From Gavia stellata (Eukaryota; Chordata; Aves; Gaviiformes; Gaviidae), in assembly GCF_030936135.1 (NCBI RefSeq), contig NC_082603.1, positions 17,142,880 through 17,206,879 on the forward strand: DNA of 64,000 bases, read 5' to 3'. A program made the translations under genes and the position numbers. The notes under the pieces are model-generated. The model had not been told where the DNA came from. It saw only the letters and a list, made by a program, of their open reading frames with translations, and ran no database searches. How positions within the stretch are numbered: the first letter of the stretch is position 1; every line of letters starts with the position of its first letter. Shown piece after piece: positions 51,801 to 64,000 of the stretch.

Positions 51801-54800
51801 AAACAGATGCTTACAAGCAAGTCTTAGTTCCATAGTAACAGTTCTGCTGCTGCTAGAAGCAAAGAGAGGAAAATAGACCCCCTGGTAAAAAGGAACCCAT
51901 AAAACGTTGTCCGGCTTCTTTCTGGTATTGTCAATAAAAGAAAACTGGTTTTAGTGCAGTTTTACCCATGTATTTCAAACTTCTGAAATAGGTCTGTCTA
52001 ATCTATGCCAGCACAAGTTGTTTGACATAATTTACAATTACAAATTGAAGGCAGGGTATGGGAGTGGGGGAAGAACACAACATGTTATTGTCACAGAATA
52101 TGTGCAATAATTTATTTTTACTAATTTTTTATTACTAATTGATTTTTGTTAATGATAATACTCAGTTTTCTTGTATTATATCTGACAAGGGCTGTACTTA
52201 GTTTTTTTGCTTCTAGCAGTGGCTGATACCAGCTGACTCGAAACACATGGAATTCTGTAGCTCTGAGAAATTCTGACAGCTACAGTGAATTTTTTTTTCC
52301 AAATCCTTCCAAAAGTTTTGGTTTCTTTCTGACTTAAGACTTACAATAGTGAGATGTAGATTAGAGGATTGTTAACAGTAAACCAATTCCTATTGGAAAA
52401 TACTGATTTGTCAGAACTAAAGTTTTGAGCCAGTAGTAAATGAAGATCAGACATCTGGTATTATATGTACCCAGTTTGTACTCTTCTAGGTCTGCAAAAA
52501 TTAAATGTGCTGTAGCCAGAAACTCCAGCAAGCCAGAGCATGTTCATGCTCCAGTTTGTCACTGAATGAGCTAAGGTTTATGTAACTCCTCAAACTCTCC
52601 TGCTTTACTACAGCATTATTTCCAGGATGATCAGCTATGGGACATTTCTGCTTGCAAACTTTTCTGAGGCTAGGGATCACAAGGCTTCTGGACTCTGACT
52701 CATAACAGATAGCTCTTTGGGAGTTTCTGAAAGACCTTGTGTCTCCAGACCTAAGACAAACCAAATAGCAAGACTGGATGTTGGTAGCTTTATTATGGAG
52801 GTCTGGTTAGCTGCTGACTAAACTTGTCCGTTTCAGTTGGCAGCCAGTGGGGCCTTAGAAAGCACAGTTGCCGTAGCTCATGGTTTTCCAACAAAATATT
52901 GTCAGATTTCAAGTACTGGAGCATTTTTGACTTCATATTGTCATTCTAATTTGGCCTGATAGGTCTTTGATTAATTTGAAAATTACCAGCAAATAAACTT
53001 GATTTCCTAGCCCACAGTTACGCTGATTGTTATTTTTTCTTCGTAGCATCTGTGGGAGCTGAGGGAATGTAGCATTTTGTTTGTTTGGGTCCTTTCTCTT
53101 CTGCAAGTCTACAGTAGAAACTTGCTTTGAATTTTGTTTATCAGGAAATCTACAAGAACTGCTGTGTGAGCAATCCATGCATACCATGTCCTCATCTTGT
53201 GTAGTTATTTTTGCATTTTATCATTGCAGCTGCACAGTGGTGCTTTTAGAGTAGATGTATTTTCTTCTGGGTATTTTAGGAAGACTGGAATTCTGATGTT
53301 TAAGGTCAAGCTGAAAAGTTTCAATGAATCCTCTTGTTTTGTCCCATCATCTCTTTTGTTACCGTAAGCCAGGCATGTTTTGAAAATGGTCTCTCAAGAA
53401 CTAGCAAGTACCCAACCCTTGGCATGATTAAGGTATACAAGCTTCTGCATCGCAGGTCTTGGGACCTAGGTCCCAGTTATGTTCCTCCTCACTCATCTGT
53501 TTAGATAGTTGCTTGTATAGTTGTCTGCACTAGGTGGCAAGATGCATCTGTACATACTCCCTTCCTTCAGAAAGCAGAAGTCAGGGGTGACCACAGAAGG
53601 CCACAGCAGTATGTGATGTGTGGCCAGTGATGGCCAACACACTGCTGGTGTCTCAGCCTCCCCTAGGCTGATGTCACAAAGGACAGCGCTTCCCCACTAA
53701 CATCTCTGTGGCAAGGTGATACACAGACAGCATGCTGCCATACAGATAAACAGATGATTAAGGGGTATGGCAGGTCAACATGGAATACTGATGGGGGGGG
53801 CTTGACAGAGGTGCTGTGCTTGATTCAGGACATTGGTGCTTCCAGACTTCACCCCACGTCTCAGTAAACCCATTTCCAAAGTAGATATAAAATATGAAAA
53901 CAACAAAAATTTTGCAACAAGGAATCTGATCTAGCTTAATTCAAAGTGATTCACAACTAATATCGCTAGTGTAGGCAGTCCTGTGAGTTCTTCATTCTTA
54001 CAGGTTGCAGACAAATTCTCTTTAGCAGCTTTGCATCAAGTATGTACAAGGATGGGTTATGTAAATTGTCATATGTGAAGACAAGACCAATTTTCAATTT
54101 CATCTGAAGACAAAATAGAACTCCTAGGAAAAGTATGTAGTGACTCATGCAAGAGTAATCACAGTTTATGCAGGGCTGCCCAGCTACCAGTCCCATTACT
54201 TAGCACCCAGTCATGTCACGAAGGAAATTACTTCTCCTTTTCTAGTTCTTATTCATAAAACATGACAATGAACCATGACATTACTTCCTGTGTAATTACA
54301 GTGCCTGAAAATTTCCTGAGTTTTTAGAATCAGCCAATAGACACCATCTTTTGTGCTAACCAATCTGAGTTTTTGGCATGCTTTCAGATGTTTTTTACTT
54401 GAACTGTGGAACGTATGGTTTAGAGGAGCAAGACATTTTCCTTTATGCCATGAGGAAAGTAATAGTGTGCACTTCTGTAGCATCTTCCACTTGATAAGCT
54501 GATAAAGTACTATACAGTCTTTCCTGGGAAAAATATCTACCACTCGGATGTATGTTATGAAAATGTAAGTGTAGATCATACAGGAAGTGGGTCAGAATAC
54601 TAAAACTGAAAGTGTAATCCAGGGATCTCAATTCCTCTTTCTGTATTCTCACCATAATTCCATTTTTCTTGCACAGGACATATTAGTGAGACATTTTGGT
54701 GTCCAAGATGGGACTGCAGTCTGTTGGTTTTTGGCTCCTTTCTCCTCCCCCTGCTCTTCCCCTCCCTTGCCCAGGTATACTTTGAAGAAAGATTGTGCCT

Positions 54801-55438
54801 GAAATATCCTATGGGAAATCTCCATAGATTGTTACTTGTGGCAGTGAAATTCTGGAATCTGTCACTGTGCCTGAAACATTTCTGGTACCTCTCTGTCCTC
54901 AACACTTACCTGGTTTTGCACAACTGGCAACGACAAAAGCAGAGTGCCATCAGCTATTCAAGATTTGCTAGCTTTCCTAGTTCATCAGTAGCTCAAATGT
55001 CATTGCATTTGGGGAAAAACTTAATTGAAAAAAGATTGGAGTGAGTTTTTGTTGTGCGTTTAGGCCTCATTTTATGTGAAATCCGTTTGAATTTTGATCT
55101 TAACGTCAAGGTTCTGTTCAGTGTCAGTGTGATGTTATAATTTTCTGTAATTTGGGGGGAGAAAGTTAGGTAAGTGTAGAAGTTTGCATCCATCAGCATG
55201 CCACAAGCGGTGACTTACATCCTAGCACCAGTGAATGAATCCTTTGGGAAACTGTTGTCTTTCACATTTACCTCAACTTTTCTGTTTAGGAAGTTGTTAT
55301 TGTAAAAGGTGTGTGGCCATACCAAAGTGATAATGCTTTCCTACTGCTCATGCCTGCCTTAAGGAACCAAAGTGGGCTTGCTATGGGAAGGAGAGCACCA
55401 GTCAGCAATGCCACTGTGAACTTCCTTTACCTCGGTAT

Positions 55439-55463
55439 ATTAGATAAATTAAATTTATCTAAT
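55439..55463. repeat. Perfect AT-rich palindrome, 12-bp arms
   Basis: ATTAGATAAATT and AATTTATCTAAT are exact reverse complements separated by one A. It can form a cruciform or hairpin. Confidence 0.9.
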
Positions 55464-56599
55464 CTTCTGTCTCCTCTTCTTCCCTTACTGCATATTTGAG
55501 CGCTCTCTGCCTTTAATTTTTTTCTCTCTTATGTTATACTACACTTCATCTCACTTGAGCTTTCTTATGCAAAGGTTCTACTCATATCTATGAAAATTCC
55601 CAGACTTTTCCAAGAACTTTCCTCTCTTACTTCTGCAACATACATGATGGCTAAAGAATCTTATCTTGATGAGCTGAATGTTTCTTAAGCTCTAGCTATA
55701 CTTCAAAAGAAGGTCCAGTGCTCTTTCTGTCTTGAATTGCTTAATTTTTTAAAAAATTCATTTTGCTGTAAGATATCTTACATATTTTATTGCAAAATTC
55801 AGTGTTCTGGACAATGCCTAAAAACCCAAACTGCAAAGAAGTAGATGTCCTAGTTCTACCCAGTACCCAGATATGTCACTATGGTAAGTCACCATGTGGA
55901 ATTTTAATCCTGCTGTTGTCACCACTGGATGTAGATTAACTTGTTTGGAGTGAGAATACCATAGTTTCATTTATTTTTGATGACTGAATTCTGGCAAGAG
56001 GGAAAGAAGAGTGTTATCAAAATTGCTTTGGACAACTGGAATGACTGCAGCAAAACCAGAGAAATGTTGGCCAGGCAGCCTGAAAGACAGAGCCAACAGG
56101 AAAGAGCCAAATACAAGGTTAAAGAGAAATTTAATCTAGGCAGTGCTTTAAAAGTCAACTGAGTGTGCCTTGGTTTCTATTTGAGCAAAATCCCTTTGGC
56201 TGAGTCAGTGGTACAGCTGAAGGTGCCTGAGGCAATTTATTAAAAATGAATGCTCTATCTATAATTATCTGATTGTTTTAAAGGGTATACTTTACAAAAG
56301 GAGGTTAACTAGCCATCTGTTCTGCCAATAGCGCTCGATCCTTTACAGCTATTCGACTCTTTGTTTTAGAAAATGCGTTTTACGCCACCAACCTGTTGTA
56401 CAAACTTCGTGTAACATGGTGGGATGAGGGGGAAGTCTGCTAATGTAAGTAAACTGTGTGTGTAAAGTACGTGATAGACTCTGAATTGTCGGTGAACAGG
56501 GTGGGTTTAGGAAACTGTTAATTTTTGCTGTGGAGCTAATTTGGGAGGCGAAATTATGGCAGTCAAGTTCTTAAATACATGGAAAAGGGCAAGGAGAGG

Positions 56600-57250
56600 T
56601 CACTGCATGTAAACGGCTGGTGTGCCGGGGGTTCGGCGAGACTCAGCCTGAATAGCCTGCGGAGGGGTGGGGTTGGAGAGCCGTAAATCACGGCTCGGCG
56701 CTGGCTGTGCTGCTCAGAGCGCCTGCGGCCGCCGCGCTGCCTGAGCTGCTGCACGCCGCGCACGGCCGCGGGGGGCTGCAGGGGCCGGCCCGACGCCACC
56801 TCCCCGCGCCCGCCGGTGCCGCGCTCACCAGGTGAGTGAGTGGCGCCCGGGAGTCGGTCTCGTTTGCTGGGGTAAAAACGTGAGAGCCACGGAACCAGGT
56901 CCGTACTTTCGCGGCCCGGGCGAGTGAGCGATAAGGCGCTCTTAGAAGGCTCCGGTTGAGTCACCCTTGGTTTAGCTATCGCGAACTGCTCTTCTGTAGG
57001 GCAGGCTGGTGCAAGTGTACGCGCCGGCCCCTACCGCGGCACGGCCTTACCTTGGGCTCTCCCGAGAACGTCCCGGTTCATTTACTGGAAGCGCTGCGGA
57101 CCGCTGGTTGTTGCGGGTCCGGTCTCCGGCCACCCCTTCCTCCTGCCCGGCTGCCCGCTCCGCCCCGGCACCGCCGTCCGCTGGGCTCCGCAGCCCCGGG
57201 GGACCTGGACGGGACTCGCTGGCCGGGACAAAACCTCCAACTAATACCCG
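56600..57250 (+). promoter_or_regulatory. BCAR3: Second CpG island; probable internal promoter for the short BCAR3 form
   Basis: A sharply bounded GC- and CpG-rich block (cggccgcgg, gccgccgcgctg, ccccgcgcccgccgg and similar) in otherwise AT-rich intron sequence. It lies about 6.4 kb upstream of the exon with the canonical BCAR3 start codon and after the SAM exons. A weak TATA-like ttaaata lies near 56571. A first exon beginning here would omit the SAM exons and use the ATG at 63608. Open frames on either strand in this block are expected from GC richness and show no protein motif. The start site and direction cannot be fixed from sequence, and divergent transcription is possible. Confidence 0.7.
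56700..56831 (+). other. BCAR3: Candidate non-coding first exon of short BCAR3 transcript
   Basis: The 3' edge is defined by an excellent splice donor, CACCAG/gtgagtgag, at 56831/56832 inside the CpG island. The 5' edge is arbitrary because the transcription start is not visible. Splicing to the acceptor at 63599 would place a purely untranslated leader in front of the BCAR3 start codon, removing a 6.8-kb intron. Confidence 0.5.
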
Positions 57251-57600
57251 AAAAGCCTGGAAAGAAGCAGCAGTGCTCAGACTGGTAACTGTGGGGACAG
57301 CGGTGTCTTCTCGGGCAGAGAATGAAAAGCTGATTTTGTGTGGGAGTGTGTGTGAGGGTCCCTCTGTCCCTCCACCTCTATCGGGGCAGGGAACGAGCCC
57401 GGACTCTGGCAGCAGTTGACTTGAGGACTACTAGAAATGCCATAGCTGTGGCAGTAACTACTGAGACTTTTGATCCAATGCTTAGGTTTTATAGGACTGG
57501 ATCCCATGGAAGTCTGTTAAATATTCTTTAAGTATAAAACACTGGTGTGCTCGAGATACTGAGATAGTTCACTGAGTAGAGAGAAAGGAAATGCTGTGTC

Positions 57601-57615
57601 TTTTTTTTTTTTTTT
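57601..57615. repeat. Poly-T run (T15)
   Basis: Homopolymer just downstream of the second CpG island, with no coding content. Confidence 0.85.
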
Positions 57616-60600
57616 GTCAGTTAAAGAGGAGCATATATAAAAATGCTTCTTTCTGTCCAAATTTGTAATTTCCGTAAGTCGGTGGTTAGTTCAAAATAGT
57701 TAAGTGCATACTACCCGCTGAAAATGTTTTTTAAATACTTCATTTTCAGTTAGAGTGGGTTGCTTTGTGGGGGTTTTTTTCAGTAACGTTGTGGGAACAG
57801 AGGAGCAGGCAAAATAATAAAAGACTTCCTATACTAGAGGAGGAACAAAAGCTTGTATTTTGAAGCATTAGCTGAAAAACGCTTACATTTGACTGTAACC
57901 TTGGTGAAGTCCTCTATTTCTGCCAGCAAAATGGGGAGAGAATGTTTATTTCAAGTCAAGGCTTCATACCGTTCAGGGTTATTGAGCTAACTGGTTGGGC
58001 ACTTAAGTTTCTGAGATAATTTCACAGTACAGGCCAAATGAGGACGTCTCTACTTACTATTGAATCCTCTTCAATGATCACTTTTTCATGGCATTTTCTA
58101 TAGATATCAAGGCATTCTATGTCTGAAAACTTGTGAAGAGAGCTGTGGGGTTTATTTGTTTCTCTCATCTCAAAACAGAGAAATTTCAAAGATAACTTAT
58201 CCTGGCCTGTGTGCTTTCTGTTGCCTGAGAATAATAGTTAAAAATAACATTTTAAATAGATTGTCAGATTACAGTGCAAGGATGTACAGGGGGTGAAAAT
58301 TGTATGACATATATAAGGAGAGAGGAGAGCATGAACATTTTGATAGCACTTGAAGTCTCTTTGGAAGCACTGACTTGGCTGTAATCTTGTGGGGAGTTTT
58401 TGATGTTTGACAGACTCATGTTTTTTCTGATAGTAGCTTAAAGCCTTTGAACTATTGTGTATGCTTTCTCAATCTATTTCTCCTTATCATAACAGGCTGT
58501 AGATTCTTGAACCTTAATATTCTCAAAGTCCTGTGACCTGTTTGCTATAGCAGCTACTGTATCAGTTTATCTTGTTTTAAAAAAAAAAAGCAGAAAATAC
58601 AGGTTGTGGAAAGCTGCTTCTAAGCCATTTTGGGAGCAGGAATCCTCTCTTTTTTGTTATACTAATGAAGAAGACTATATTGCTTCTAGGGAGACAATTA
58701 ACATGTAGTCTATCTTTAGTTTATAGTGGCTATAGTTTTAACTGTGTTTCTTCCTATGATATGTTTAGTGGCTTTTCAGTCATGCTTTTTCTGTTTCCCT
58801 AACTTAGTCTCTTACTACACAAAAAATAAATCTGAGGAAATTGATGGGTTTTGTCCTGAATTTGATTTTATTCACCATTAAGGTTGATCACTTTCATTAT
58901 TTCCTGTGTGCATCTGCATTGTGCATGCAAATGTGCTAAGTAACTTAGCAGGGAGGAAAGAGTAACGTATGTCCCACTTGTAATTTATTGTTACCGGTTT
59001 TGAGGGAGGCAGGGTAGGTGGGTGGAAGGAGGTTGTGAGGAAGCTAAGTTGTGTCAAAAGTAAGTAGGGTTTTCATAACAGCTGCCTTCATTGTGTAAAG
59101 ACCTGAGAATGTAAGGCAGTTGTTCTTCAGTTGGATGTATTAAAACATGTTCAAGCCCTCTTAGCTTCATAGCGTATATAATGATAAAGACATGGTAAGA
59201 CTTTACTTGAAGTATTGTACCATTGGTGATATGATAACACCAGGTATAGACTTCAGAGAGTTCGATCTAACAGGGAGAATCACCCGCACTACAGATCAAC
59301 AAGACTTTGAGAGAAGTATGAATCTTTTAATGTCCAAAACTGGTTTAGATATAACTCAGAGTTTTGAGATAGCTTGAGAGTCTGATTTGGAACTCTGAAA
59401 TCACTTTTCTATTTCCTTTTGTAAGGTTTCCATTAGCATGAGCATATACAGCCTTGGACTGTTATGCCATTCATGAATCTCTGAGGCCAAACTGGAGATT
59501 TCCCTTTCCCCGACTTCCCCTCCTCCAATGTACTGAAACAACAAAGTAGCAGCCGTTGGCACTAGTTGTGCTATGTTGTAGTGTGGAAGGGACACTTATT
59601 CTTGTACCTGTATCAGGTTGAATGAACCATCAGAACACTTCTCCGGACTGTGTGAACATCAGAAAGTTTTCATGAAGACAAGCTGAGCCAGAAAGTTTGT
59701 ATTTGCATCCCAAAGTCAAGAGGGCAGGAGTAGAAGGATATTTTGTATGTTGTTTTGGGGAAGCGAAGGTTATTTGTTTCACTGCTCATCTGGGTTTTTT
59801 TTTTGTTTTGAGCAATGATGTGAAGAGATGCACATCCCATCGGATTAGAGCTTGGTGCATGTTTGGTCTTGCCCACCAGATATGTATTTCATTCTGTGTC
59901 CAATCTCATACCGTTTTCCTAAATGCCATGTTGATTTTAAAGACTTCTTTGTTTGTATTCCATCACCTTCATTCATAATAAAAAACCAGGACATGTCGGA
60001 AGTTACCTGCAAACCTTTCATGCCCTCCAATTCTCTGAATTCACAATCTGACTCCTGTCAATTCCATTCCCATATACTTTCCCAAATTACAGACTGAAGA
60101 AAGAGAAATGTTACTCTATACATAAATACAAATTCACCTAGCATTTTTAACATTATATTGGTGTGAGTCAATCTTGTTTGCATCTAGTTAGAGAAAATTT
60201 ATGACTTCCAAAGTGCTCTGTTTTGTCAGACGCTGCATTTTGACAAATGGGAATGTGTATAATTAAATTTCAGTTCCTTTTGGGCTATCGTTCTGTTATA
60301 ATTTCTACCATTTCCATTGTTGATTGCATGATGGCAGATGTTCAAAGCACACTGTATCTTAGGGAGTAAAATTTTCAGGGTTTCTATATCTAGTAAAGTC
60401 AAACATTCTTTGAATCACATGTTAAAGTATTTGAGACATTCCAGAGTCTTCGGCTGAAGAGGCTCCCTCCTTGCAGTGTTTACATTCAGTATGAGAAAAA
60501 TGTATGGATAGTTTGTCAGGACTTTTGTTACTGAGCTAATTGTTGTAGTTCTTGGTTTACATTTATGACGAGCACATCGTACAGCAGCAGACAGACAAGC

Positions 60601-62095
60601 AGATGAATTTATGGGTACAAATTAGCAGACCTGTTGGTTTTGGGGTTTTGGTTTTTGTTGTAGTTTTTTAGTTTTTTGAGGGGTTTTGCAGGGAGGATTG
60701 CTTGAAATATTATCAAAGCTTCTGTACATACATAATTGTGGCTAAGTGTCTTGCAAGTTCTTGAATGTAGGTATTTATTCCTAACTTTGGAACTCTAACT
60801 TGATTCCTCAAAACAAAACTCAGGTGTGAATTTGAGGATTGGTTATTGAATTTGTAAATCGTGGGATGTTACTGAGAGTGAGTTAAAAGGTGCAATGATT
60901 AGGACATAACTGAGGAAGTTTGATTTTCTTTCTTAAGAAGGGCTTCTTAAGAGGGGAGGTTAAATGGAAAATGCTGTACTTCAGAGGGCCGTTGCTTATT
61001 TGTTGAAAATTCTTACACTGTTGGATTGGAAACCTACTGGTTTGCTATAATAATTATCCTGTGATTTGGTTAGGAGAGGGAATTCTCAGCTTTCTTTCTG
61101 GATTCTCAATCATGAAGTCATTGACAGTTTACTGTCATTGTAAGCTTATCGTGGATTCATCAACCAAAGCTTTTGTTGGTTATATTTATACCTGCTTAGT
61201 TTTGATACCCATTTGCATGAAATGCCACATGTTCCATTTCAGCATTGTGGTAATCTTGCAGGAAAGCCTAAGGAAGATCTCTGACTGGATAATGTGCACT
61301 TAAATAGTCAGAATTCAGAGGTTTGGAGGTGTTTCTTATAAACCAATAAGACAATACAATTATTAAATACAGAATATCAGCAGCCCCAAAAAGGAGAATA
61401 ATGACATGTTTGTGCAACATGAGCAAGCTAGCCTCCAATTTTTTAGACTCTTGGTGTTTGTTGCCTTACTACAGTAAACACATAGAGTTGAGTTTTCAAA
61501 TGAATGTGTGATTTCTAAGAAGCTTTTCTTTCCCCTATTGTTTAAGGTAATTTTTATCATTCCTCTCTAATAAAAAAGCTGAATTTACTGGAAACAAGCT
61601 CTGTTAGTTTGCTTTAGCTATAGGAGGTTGTAGCTTTGTGGTAAGCATTTGCATTTTAGAGCTTCCTATCTCTGGACCAGTTGTTTTGCTTAGAACAATT
61701 GTAATGCGAAACTGACTTTACAGCACTTTTATTTTTTTTATAATTTGTAAAATAATTATATTTTTAATACTAGCCAGCAGAAACTGTGTCCTCAAACCAC
61801 ATGATAAATGGAAAGGTGATTTAGTATTTCACACCAAGGGCCCATATGATAATTTATGGAACATTTTTTTGTGAGAGTGTGGTTTGGTTTCCTTAGGATT
61901 TCGAATTCTGTTTGGATCTGTGTAATTAAAAATGTCAGTTCTTATTAATTTCTCAACTCTTTTCTACTCTTTTCAACAAGAAACCTGACCAAAGTCAAAC
62001 AGGTTCTCTCTGGGCAGAGGTGTTATTTCCAGATGCATTTCTACTATAGTACATAGCAGCTGTGCTCAGACAGCACCTTGGCAAATTGAAGATTT

Positions 62096-62109
62096 AAAAA
62101 AAAAAAAAA
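62096..62109. repeat. Poly-A run (A14)
   Basis: Homopolymer in the last third of the intron. No recognisable element precedes it, so it is not clearly a retrotransposon tail. Confidence 0.85.
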
Positions 62110-63599
62110 CCCCAACCCAATCTAAATATTATTTATCATCTGTAACTAGTGAGTATTTATTGTAGGACCTTCAGTAAGGGAGAAGTGGGAAGGGATTTGT
62201 TGAAGCCTGGAAACCTTATCCAGCCTGTGAATCTCTGCAATGCAGCTGACAGAAAATAGCAGAATTATTTCATAAATTTGAGATCAGCTTTAGTGTTACT
62301 CTAAAACTGAGCCTGTTATGATAACCTCTGAATAGAAGTAACAGTAGCTTCAGTGCAGCAACACTTTTATAGTACCTGTGATGCTGAGGCTGTAGAAGGG
62401 AGCAGGAGGACTATAGAGCTAGCTCTGTTTTCTTTGCAACCCCTGTGCATTCCCCAAAACTAGAGGAATTCTTATGCAGCTGTAAGCAGCTGATTTCCAG
62501 GATGTTGGGTGCTACTCTTTATTTTTCAGCATGAAACTTGACCAAGGTCAGAACAGATTTTCCCTGTCTGTAACTGTTATTTCCAAAAGATCTTCTGCTT
62601 TCTGATTTCATATCAATCTCTGCTGCTTCTATGGCCTTTCCAGTTTTTATAGGATACTCCTGGTTTACTACCACCTAGGTTAAATAATGTAGGACTGGTT
62701 GACCTTTAGGTCTGTGTGTATGTTCTATAGAGTGGCTTTTGCAGGCTAATATAACTGGATAGAATAAGGCAGCCTGACTTCTGTAATACAGCACTATAAA
62801 GTGAGCACAAGGCAGCATTTTTTGAGGAGCAGAACAGTAATCTGTTAATGTGCCTGAAGGGTTTGTCTCACAAAGTTTTTTGCTCACAGTAACAGAAAAA
62901 CCTGTACTGTATGGCAGGCTGTAATTGATTGTATAAGAGACTGACAGCTATGCAAATCCCTAATGTCAACAACGATTTGAGCCAGCAGGCTGTGCATACT
63001 GAAGAAGAGAATTCCAGTTATCTGCTCCTGCCCTTATCTCTTGGGTAGAGCCCTTTAGTTTACAGCCTGTTAGAAATATGTGACCAGTTCTCTGCTAGAT
63101 TTATTACTTGAGCAAGACTCTTCAGAAACAGGTTTTTTTCCTTATAGTGTGCCAACTACTGGATTTAGAAATATGTTCTTCCAAACCAAGGTGTAGAGTG
63201 TCTTTTATTTTTTGTCAGAATGTTCTTAAAACTTTGCTTTTTGTTAATGTTTCTAAGTTGATGTCTGAGTCTTCAGAGGATGTGAAGGAGCAAGAAAGAG
63301 GAACTTTGTGGATAAAAATGGAGAATTGCTTAGGGCCTGTTCTGGCACGTGTGTCCAGACTGGTTGTTTTATCCTGTGACTTTTCGCATGTGTAAAAGTT
63401 AATATACGCGTGTGCTTGATGAGCAGCCGGGAGCAACATGACTGGGTTATAATACAGGCTACGTCTTGAGGTATCTGACTGCCTCAAAGCAAAGCAGTTC
63501 AGCTCTAGATGCCTTTGTTAGTCATGCTATTTAACTTGTATTAAAGTGGGGACTTTGATGATTGATGCGCTATGATAAATCTTGGTTTTGTTTTTCCAG

Positions 63600-63927
63600 A
63601 ACCAAAAATGATAGCTGCAGGAAAATTTTCCAGTCTTCCCAGAAATGGCCCAGTGAACCACCAGTTCTCATTAGCTTCTTCCATGGACCTTTTGACCACT
63701 AAACCTTCACCAACTGAGCATCGCTCAGACTCCTTTCAAGGCATCTCTATCCACGGCACTCTCCCCAGGAAGAAGAAGGGGACACTTCCCATTAGGTCTT
63801 GTGATATGTTCAGCCACATGGGAACATTGCCATACACCAGAACACACTGGCAGCAGCCACCTTTTGTACAGGATGTTATAGAAGAGTACCCTCCACAAAA
63901 TGGGAAAAGCAACAAACTCCATGCCAG
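63600..63927 (+). CDS. BCAR3: BCAR3 canonical first coding exon (start codon to before the SH2 domain)
   Basis: A 328-base exon bounded by tttttccag/A and CCAG/gtaccg. The canonical start is the ATG at 63608-63610 (A at -3), giving MIAAGKFSSLPRN, PVNHQFSLASSMDLL, SIHGTLPRKKKG, PIRSC and FSHMGTLP among 106 complete codons. These blocks match the human BCAR3 N-terminus as I recall it (AAGKF-SLPRN, PVNHQF-LASSMDLL, SIHGTLPRKKKG, PIRSC, FSHMGTLP). BCAR3 (NSP2/AND-34) is a cytoplasmic adaptor with an SH2 domain and a C-terminal Cdc25-like domain that binds p130Cas. It promotes adhesion signalling and motility. The SH2 and Cas-binding parts lie beyond the window. The exon also stays open 5' of the ATG, reading E-P-K-M when joined to the SAM exon ending at 45811. 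The exon ends two bases into a codon. The last third (THWQQPPFVQDVIEEY and on) is less conserved. Confidence 0.95.
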
Positions 63928-64000
63928 GTACCGTGTAAAACCTTAATTTACATATGTTTGTTGCATAGGAATTGTTATGTATTTTTCTAGACCTCAATGT
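63928..64000 (+). other. BCAR3: Start of the next BCAR3 intron
   Basis: Follows the gtaccg donor; the in-frame TAA soon after shows that coding does not continue. The intron runs off the window. Confidence 0.85.

Larger units (their letters stand above)
45812..63599 (+). other. BCAR3: Large intron holding an internal CpG-island promoter
   Basis: A 17.8-kb interval bounded by gtaaga and tttttccag. It contains a 25-bp palindrome at 55439-55463, the second CpG island at about 56.6-57.25 kb, a T15 run at 57601 and an A14 run at 62096. I find no further exon or clear interspersed repeat. Open frames such as 48999-49358 lack recognisable motifs. Confidence 0.75.

Noticed and set aside
56563-57419. 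Open frames of 110-136 codons on both strands of the second CpG island
   Set aside because: Same GC-driven absence of stops; no motif and no conserved-looking start or splice structure.
62690-62730. Sequence ggactggttgacctttag, resembling a CR1 3' tail
   Set aside because: Too short, and it lacks the following CR1 tail blocks and the octamer end.

Overview
This is vertebrate nuclear DNA, almost certainly from a bird. The supporting evidence is AT-rich sequence with long introns, two CpG islands, several CR1 LINE fragments of the avian type with their octamer-like 3' ends, an LTR-like element, and exons with vertebrate splice sites. The window covers the 3' end of DNTTIP2 and the 5' half of BCAR3, both on the + strand. 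They lie in the same order and orientation as I recall for the human 1p22.1 neighbourhood. Nothing prokaryotic is present, and most open frames longer than 60 codons are chance frames in introns.

Layout. 1-460: last coding exon of DNTTIP2 (Fcf2-family nucleolar protein) with a likely poly(A) site. 0.48-4.65 kb: intergenic, with an old CR1 fragment. 4.67-5.81 kb: CpG island, the probable distal BCAR3 promoter, holding an intron-containing tRNA-Arg(UCU) gene on the - strand. 5.8-42.3 kb: no exon I can support; it holds a degenerate CR1 ORF1 piece, two opposed CR1 3' copies about 8 kb apart, a ~0.5 kb solo-LTR candidate and simple repeats. 42.33-45.81 kb: two exons that together encode a complete SAM domain. 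45.8-63.6 kb: a large intron containing a second CpG island (about 56.6-57.25 kb) with a strong splice donor. 63.60-63.93 kb: the exon with the canonical BCAR3 start codon.

How it fits together. BCAR3 is known as an SH2 plus RasGEF-like adaptor that binds p130Cas (BCAR1). The SAM exons join each other in phase 0. The second ends in the phase needed to read through the 5' edge of the canonical BCAR3 exon without a stop, so the canonical initiator Met becomes an internal residue. The sequence therefore supports two products. One is a long SAM-SH2-GEF-like form from the upstream CpG island. The other is the familiar shorter form from the internal CpG island. This two-promoter, two-N-terminus arrangement is the most interesting feature of the window. 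The gene assignments rest on motif recognition from memory, not on a database search.
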